Source: Thalassobacillus_A hwangdonensis (lineage in GTDB: Bacteria; Bacillota; Bacilli; Bacillales; Halobacillaceae). From it: DNA of 64,000 nt. The DNA is taken from the NCBI RefSeq assembly GCF_042675915.1, contig NZ_JBHTKL010000005.1, forward strand, positions 1,123,163-1,187,162, in the 5' to 3' direction. This document shows positions 59,690 to 64,000 of this stretch, piece after piece (position 1 is the first letter of the stretch; every line of letters starts with the position of its first letter). Position numbers and translations under genes: made by a program. Under the pieces are notes generated by a model, which had not been told where the DNA came from, searched no databases, and saw nothing but the letters and a program-made list of their open reading frames with translations.

Positions 59690-59935
59690 CTATACAAGAC
59701 GTATGAAGAGGAGTAGTAATCCTTTATTCAAGCCTCAGAGAATCAGCGGCTGGTGGAAGCTGATCTTGAAAATGGATGAACTCGCCTTGGATGTTGCGAC
59801 TGTGAAACAAGTAGCTGTCGCCGGCACATCACCGATATCGATGCTAAAGCGGACGCAGGATTGCGTCAAGTTTGGGTGGTACCGCGGGAATCAAGCTTCT
59901 CGTCCCATATTTCATGGGATGAGGGGCTTTTTATA
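59690..59935 (+). ncRNA. T-box leader specific for tRNA-Leu
   Basis: The leader has the T-box sequence TGGGTGGTACCGCGG (59873-59887) and a probable specifier codon CTC (Leu) in GATGAACTCGCC at 59781. UGGU pairs with ACCA of uncharged tRNA. A terminator (59893-59934, 16 bp stem with wobble pairs, then TTTTTAT) lies just before leuS. Uncharged tRNA-Leu should allow read-through. Confidence 0.94.
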
Positions 59936-59964
59936 TTGTTTTAAGACATAAAGGAGGAAGTTTC

Positions 59965-62379
59965 ATGGCTTTTAAACATAGGCGAGTTGAAAAGAAATGG
60001 CAGGATTACTGGCTGGAGAATAAAACATTCAAAACAGACGCAAATTCTGAGAAAAAGAAGTTCTATGCACTGGATATGTTTCCTTATCCTTCAGGAGCAG
60101 GACTGCATGTCGGACACCCGGAAGGATTTACTGCAACGGATATCCTTTCGAGAATGAAGCGGATGCAGGGGTATGAAGTATTGCACCCGATGGGTTGGGA
60201 TGCCTTTGGTCTTCCCGCCGAGCAATATGCACTCGATACAGGTAACGACCCTGCTGAATTCACAAAGCAGAATATTGATAACTTCCGCAGGCAGATCCAG
60301 GCGCTAGGTTTCTCCTATGATTGGGATCGCGAAGTGAACACGACTGACCCGGACTACTACAAGTGGACACAATGGATTTTCCTGAAGCTGTATGAAAAAG
60401 GTTTGGCTTATATCGACGAAGTAGCCGTCAACTGGTGTCCAGCACTTGGGACGGTGCTGGCGAATGAGGAAGTCATCGATGGGAAAAGTGAGCGGGGAGA
60501 TCACCCGGTAGAACGCCGTCCGATGAAGCAGTGGATGCTGAAAATCACTGCATATGCAGACCGTTTGCTTGACGACCTGGAAGAACTTGATTGGCCGGAA
60601 AGCATCAAGGATATGCAGCGGAACTGGATCGGGAAGTCCGAAGGAGCCGAGGTTGTTTTCGGTATTGACGGACATGAAGATACATTCGATGTCTTTACGA
60701 CTCGTCCTGATACGCTGTTCGGTGCAACCTATGCAGTCCTTGCGCCTGAACACCCACTGGTGAACAAGATCGTCACAGCCGATCAGAAAGCAGATGTCGA
60801 TAACTACATCGATAAAGTGAAAGCGAAAAGCGACTTGGAACGAACGGACCTTGCAAAAGAAAAGACGGGAGTATTCACAGGTGCTTACGCAATCAATCCG
60901 ATCAATGGCAGCAAAATGCCGATCTGGGTTGCTGATTATGTATTGATGAGCTATGGAAGCGGCGCAATCATGGCCGTACCGGCACACGATGAACGCGATT
61001 ATGAGTTCGCCAAAACTTTCGACCTTCCAATTGTAGAAGTAGTGGAAGGCGGAAATGTTGAAGAAGAAGCTTACACAGGTGATGGGAAGCATGTGAACTC
61101 CGATTTCCTTGATGGTCTTGGAAAAGAAGAAGCGATTGAAAAAGCGATCGAATGGCTGGAAGAGAACGGTAAAGGGGAAAAGAAAACAACTTATCGCCTG
61201 CGTGACTGGCTGTTCAGCCGTCAGCGCTACTGGGGTGAACCAATCCCGATGATCCATTGGGAAGATGGCTCGATGTCACCAGTGCCTGAAGAAGAGCTGC
61301 CACTTGCACTCCCGAAAACGACGGAAATCAAGCCATCCGGTACAGGGGAGTCTCCACTGGCAAACATTGAAGAGTGGGTGAGTGTCGTCGACCCTGAAAC
61401 AGGAATGAAGGGACGTCGTGAAACGAATACCATGCCTCAATGGGCAGGAAGCTGCTGGTATTACCTTCGTTATATCGATCCGAATAACGACGAGAAGCTT
61501 GCTGATTATGACAAAATGAAGAAATGGCTGCCGGTAGACACGTATATCGGAGGAGCGGAACACGCTGTCCTTCATCTGCTGTATGCTCGATTCTGGCATA
61601 AAGTACTATTCGATGTGGGAGTCGTTCCGACGAAGGAACCATTCCAGAAATTGTTCAACCAAGGAATGATTCTTGGTGAAAACAACGAAAAAATGAGTAA
61701 ATCAAAAGGAAATGTCGTCAACCCGGATGATATCGTCGATAGCCATGGAGCGGATACCCTACGTCTTTATGAAATGTTCATGGGACCTCTGGAGGCATCA
61801 GTTGCATGGTCAACAAACGGACTTGACGGAGCGAGACGCTTCCTTGACCGCGTCTACCGTCTGATGGTCAATGAAAATGGCGAGCTTTCTGAAAAAGTAG
61901 TGGATGAGCAAGATTCCACACTTGAAAAGACTTATCATGAAACTGTCAAAAAAGTGACCGAAAACTTTGAGGGTCTTCGTTTCAATACAGGGATCTCGCA
62001 AATGATGGTGTTCATCAATGAAGGATACAAAGTCGATAAGCTTCCGAAAACCTATATGGAAGGATTCGTGAAACTTCTTGCACCGGTAGCACCTCACCTT
62101 GCTGAAGAGCTTTGGGAAAAGCTTGGATACGAAGGCACGATCAGCTACGAAGCATGGCCAGTCTATGACGAAGCTAAACTTGTAGAAGATGAAGTGGAAA
62201 TCGTCATTCAGGTGATGGGGAAAGTACGTGCGAAGATGAATGTTTCCAAGGATGCTACTAAAGAAGATTTGGAAAAGCAGGCGCTAGAAAATGACACAGT
62301 ACAAGAATGGCTCGAAGGAAAAACTGTAAGGAAAGTCATTGCAGTCCCTGGAAAGCTTGTCAATATTGTAGCGAATTAA
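59965..62379 (+). CDS. leuS: Leucyl-tRNA synthetase
   Basis: The 804-residue class Ia synthetase has the HIGH-like PSGAGLHVGHPEG (about 41-53), a CP1 editing domain with TTRPDTLFGATY and YGSGAIMAVPAHDERD, and KMSKSKGN (about 574). Length is the bacterial norm. ATG 59965 follows AAAGGAGGAAG. T-box controlled. Confidence 0.97.
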   Translation: MAFKHRRVEKKWQDYWLENKTFKTDANSEKKKFYALDMFPYPSGAGLHVGHPEGFTATDILSRMKRMQGYEVLHPMGWDAFGLPAEQYALDTGNDPAEFTKQNIDNFRRQIQALGFSYDWDREVNTTDPDYYKWTQWIFLKLYEKGLAYIDEVAVNWCPALGTVLANEEVIDGKSERGDHPVERRPMKQWMLKITAYADRLLDDLEELDWPESIKDMQRNWIGKSEGAEVVFGIDGHEDTFDVFTTRPDTLFGATYAVLAPEHPLVNKIVTADQKADVDNYIDKVKAKSDLERTDLAKEKTGVFTGAYAINPINGSKMPIWVADYVLMSYGSGAIMAVPAHDERDYEFAKTFDLPIVEVVEGGNVEEEAYTGDGKHVNSDFLDGLGKEEAIEKAIEWLEENGKGEKKTTYRLRDWLFSRQRYWGEPIPMIHWEDGSMSPVPEEELPLALPKTTEIKPSGTGESPLANIEEWVSVVDPETGMKGRRETNTMPQWAGSCWYYLRYIDPNNDEKLADYDKMKKWLPVDTYIGGAEHAVLHLLYARFWHKVLFDVGVVPTKEPFQKLFNQGMILGENNEKMSKSKGNVVNPDDIVDSHGADTLRLYEMFMGPLEASVAWSTNGLDGARRFLDRVYRLMVNENGELSEKVVDEQDSTLEKTYHETVKKVTENFEGLRFNTGISQMMVFINEGYKVDKLPKTYMEGFVKLLAPVAPHLAEELWEKLGYEGTISYEAWPVYDEAKLVEDEVEIVIQVMGKVRAKMNVSKDATKEDLEKQALENDTVQEWLEGKTVRKVIAVPGKLVNIVAN

Positions 62380-62386
62380 CTACTGT

Positions 62387-62424
62387 GGGAGTGCCGATTA
62401 TAGAAGGCACTCCCTTTCATGTTT
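62387..62424 (+). terminator. Terminator of leuS
   Basis: GGGAGTGCC pairs with GGCACTCCC, then TTTCATGTTT. Confidence 0.75.
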
Positions 62425-62550
62425 ACGGATGATAAAATAGGAAAAACATATACTAGCAACGATAATCGATACCCCGAACCCTATCTCTTGACTTTGAGAA
62501 GATTTCTAATACAATAAATCAGTGGAAAGTGAAAAAAGGAGGAATTTTTC

Positions 62551-62859
62551 ATGAGTAACATTAAAGATATCCAACCAACTGAAGTTGAAAAAATGATGCA
62601 GGAAAATAAAGATGTAACATTTATTGATGTGCGTGAAGACGAAGAAGTAGCCCAAGGGATGGTGCCTAATGCAAAGCATATACCACTAGGAAATATCCCC
62701 GAAGCAGTAAACGACCTGGACAAAGATCAAACTTACGTAATGATCTGTCGTTCAGGCGGCCGGAGCATGAAAGCGGCCAGCTATATGGAAGAACAAGGAT
62801 TCAAAAATCTCTATAACATGGACGGCGGCATGCTTGCCTGGGATGGAGAGACTGAATAA
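62551..62859 (+). CDS. ytwF: Rhodanese-like sulfurtransferase (YtwF)
   Basis: The 102-residue single-domain rhodanese has the active-site loop CRSGGRS (Cys about 66), FIDVREDEEVAQG and MDGGMLAWDGE. It can carry persulfide sulfur. It begins a pair with the membrane-linked rhodanese-like gene 21 bp later. Confidence 0.9.
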   Translation: MSNIKDIQPTEVEKMMQENKDVTFIDVREDEEVAQGMVPNAKHIPLGNIPEAVNDLDKDQTYVMICRSGGRSMKAASYMEEQGFKNLYNMDGGMLAWDGETE

Positions 62860-62880
62860 CAAGAAATGGGGTTATGAATA

Positions 62881-63219
62881 ATGGAAATGTTTGCTGTTGT
62901 CGTAGCGAGCATTCTGTTTATCGGGATTAATCGATACCTTTTGAAGAAGAAATACTTGAAGAAGCTGAATGATACAGTAGAAAAAGAAGATCGTTTCTGT
63001 GTCATCGATATTCGTGATTATATATCTGCACACCGTGCCCCTTATCCAGGAGCGGAAAACATTCCTTTAAGCTATTTGTCACGAGCATTGAAGGAACGAT
63101 TCGACTGTCCAAAAGAAATCCTGGTCATCACAGATGACGAACGAGGGGCCAGAATGGCAGCTAAATTGATTAGAAAGAAACAGAATAAACCGATTTATTA
63201 CAAGACATCTGTTTCTTAA
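62881..63219 (+). CDS. Membrane-anchored rhodanese-like protein without catalytic Cys
   Basis: The 112-residue protein has an N-terminal helix (about 2-18, MFAVVVASILFIGINRYL) and a rhodanese fold: FCVIDIRDYISAHRAPYPGAENIPL. The active-site loop reads DDERGAR where rhodaneses have CxxGxRS, so Cys is replaced by Asp. It probably binds rather than transfers sulfur. ATG 62881. Confidence 0.78.
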   Translation: MEMFAVVVASILFIGINRYLLKKKYLKKLNDTVEKEDRFCVIDIRDYISAHRAPYPGAENIPLSYLSRALKERFDCPKEILVITDDERGARMAAKLIRKKQNKPIYYKTSVS

Positions 63220-63225
63220 ACGATT

Positions 63226-63258
63226 AAAAGATCATCCATTATTGGGTGATCTTTTTTA
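63226..63258 (+). terminator. Terminator of the rhodanese pair
   Basis: AAAAGATCATCC pairs with GGGTGATCTTTT (one wobble), then TT. Confidence 0.85.
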
Positions 63259-63403
63259 TACGTATAGATCGTATCTAGTTTATGCAGAAATTTAGAAGCA
63301 AATTTACAATAGAGATCCGTTTGATATAGAATAGTTTCGACATGAATTTCTTGAATCAATTTTCCTGCATGTTTAAATATGAGGCTTGGGAGTGGAATGA
63401 AAG

Positions 63404-63604
63404 ATGACTGGAAAAGAGAAAAGGTGGAGACGCTTTTACATTTTCTTGATGATATTTTTCTATGGTGTATATTTACCGATTTCGTTATTCGAGTGGATCG
63501 TCGGTAGTTCAGGTTTTCCATATACAGCATTAATTGTTGGTTTGGCTCTGCCATGGATGCGGAAGAATCATATCCATACAATTAAGAAACAATGGGGCAC
63601 GTAG
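63404..63604 (+). CDS. Small membrane protein
   Basis: A 66-residue protein with two helices (about 11-29 and 38-51), start ATG 63404 after a weak GGAATGAAAG. No family recognised. It precedes the rRNA promoters and may be a genuine gene, but the evidence is only length, hydrophobicity and a plausible start. Confidence 0.5.
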   Translation: MTGKEKRWRRFYIFLMIFFYGVYLPISLFEWIVGSSGFPYTALIVGLALPWMRKNHIHTIKKQWGT

Positions 63605-63648
63605 ATAATCTATAAGAATAGTGATTTATCAGATTATGAAAAAGGGTG

Positions 63649-63677
63649 TTGACTTTCTATTTCAACCCATGTAATAT
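63649..63677 (+). promoter_or_regulatory. rrn promoter P1
   Basis: TTGACT, 17 bp, TAATAT. Confidence 0.8.
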
Positions 63678-63759
63678 AGTCAACGTTGCTTCTTTAAGCA
63701 GCAACAAAAAAGTGCCAATCGAGGCAAAAAATTCTAGTTATATTTTCTCTTTTGAAATA

Positions 63760-63789
63760 TTGACAATATTCACTGAAATGTGCTAGAAT
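63760..63789 (+). promoter_or_regulatory. rrn promoter P2
   Basis: TTGACA, 18 bp, TAGAAT with extended TGC. The leader that follows has TTTGAAAACTGAAC, common before Bacillus 16S genes. Confidence 0.85.
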
Positions 63790-63937
63790 TTATTTACTGT
63801 CGCTAAGGCAGTAGGCGAAATATTGATCTTTGAAAACTGAACGAACCAACCAGTACGTCAATTATGTTTCTTCATTATTATGAGGGAACGACAACAAGCA
63901 CTTTCGAGTGCATTTTAATGAGCTAATCAACTCAACT

Positions 63938-64000
63938 TTTATGGAGAGTTTGATCCTGGCTCAGGACGAACGCTGGCGGCGTGCCTAATACATGCAAGTC
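63938..64000 (+). rRNA. rrs: 16S ribosomal RNA, 5' end
   Basis: GGAGAGTTTGATCCTGGCTC and the following GACGAACGCTGGCGGCGTGC are the universal 16S start. The gene continues beyond the window. Confidence 0.98.

Noticed and set aside
60304..61257. 317-codon open frame on the minus strand
   Set aside because: It lies wholly antisense to leuS, has no ribosome site or recognisable domain, and is a shadow of the leuS codon usage.
63216..63581. 121-codon minus-strand frame before the rRNA operon
   Set aside because: It runs through the rhodanese terminator and opposite a better plus-strand small gene, and has no ribosome site or family.

Overview
The window is chromosomal DNA of a low-to-mid GC Gram-positive bacterium of the family Bacillaceae. 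Gene order and protein sequences follow the Bacillus subtilis yum-yui, kap-pat-yug, men and ytk-ytp-ytr neighbourhoods almost gene for gene. The acidic proteins and the overall gene set suggest a moderately halophilic genus such as Halobacillus, but the genus is my inference. Nearly all genes have Shine-Dalgarno sites and many end in strong intrinsic terminators. I see no prophage, transposase, CRISPR array or tRNA gene. The last 63 bases are the 5' end of a 16S rRNA gene.

Layout. 1-6 kb: redox and envelope genes (yumC fragment, type II NADH dehydrogenase behind a Rex-like box, yuiB, yuiC, yuiD, leucyl aminopeptidase), then deoD. 6.7-10.2 kb: a lone HPr, a KhtT/KhtU cation-proton antiporter pair, orphan kapB and a Cu/Zn superoxide dismutase lipoprotein. 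10-20.6 kb: patB, a candidate C-rich small RNA, an autoregulated ECF sigma factor with an unusually large membrane partner, yugI, yuzA, an alcohol dehydrogenase, pgi, yugN, the potassium channel yugO and a thioredoxin-like gene. 20.7-25.7 kb: an M42 aminopeptidase, a small operon with fosB, and ribU under an FMN riboswitch.

25.7-35.6 kb is the menaquinone block: menA with a hotdog thioesterase (likely MenI) on the minus strand and menF-D-H-B then menE-C on the plus strand, covering chorismate to demethylmenaquinone. Together with ndh it describes the entry of electrons into a menaquinone respiratory chain. A Fur box overlapping the menC stop codon opens a siderophore-iron reductase gene. 36-44 kb: lipoproteins, ytkD, an ABC importer (ytlA-C-D), pckA with a CcpN-like operator inside a large dyad, and yuxK. 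44-52 kb: SAM riboswitch-metK, asnB, a C39-like protease, ytoA, ytpA-ytpB (phospholipid and C35 terpene metabolism) and ytqB/mnmM. 52.6-55.8 kb: a four-gene membrane cluster ending in a membrane-fused spermidine-synthase-like protein. 55.9-59.6 kb: a GntR-controlled ABC transporter operon. 60 kb onward: T-box-leuS, two rhodanese genes, a small membrane protein and the tandem promoters of an rRNA operon.

Intergenic DNA holds four copies of a ~110-170 bp palindromic element whose outer arms differ in sequence between copies yet pair within each copy, two copies of a second GGGACAGTCC palindrome, and a six-unit array with a 20-21 bp period. These, the pckA dyad, the candidate sRNA, a terminator that removes a stop codon from its own mRNA, and the DUF4247-DUF350-aminopropyltransferase cluster are the items most worth a second look.
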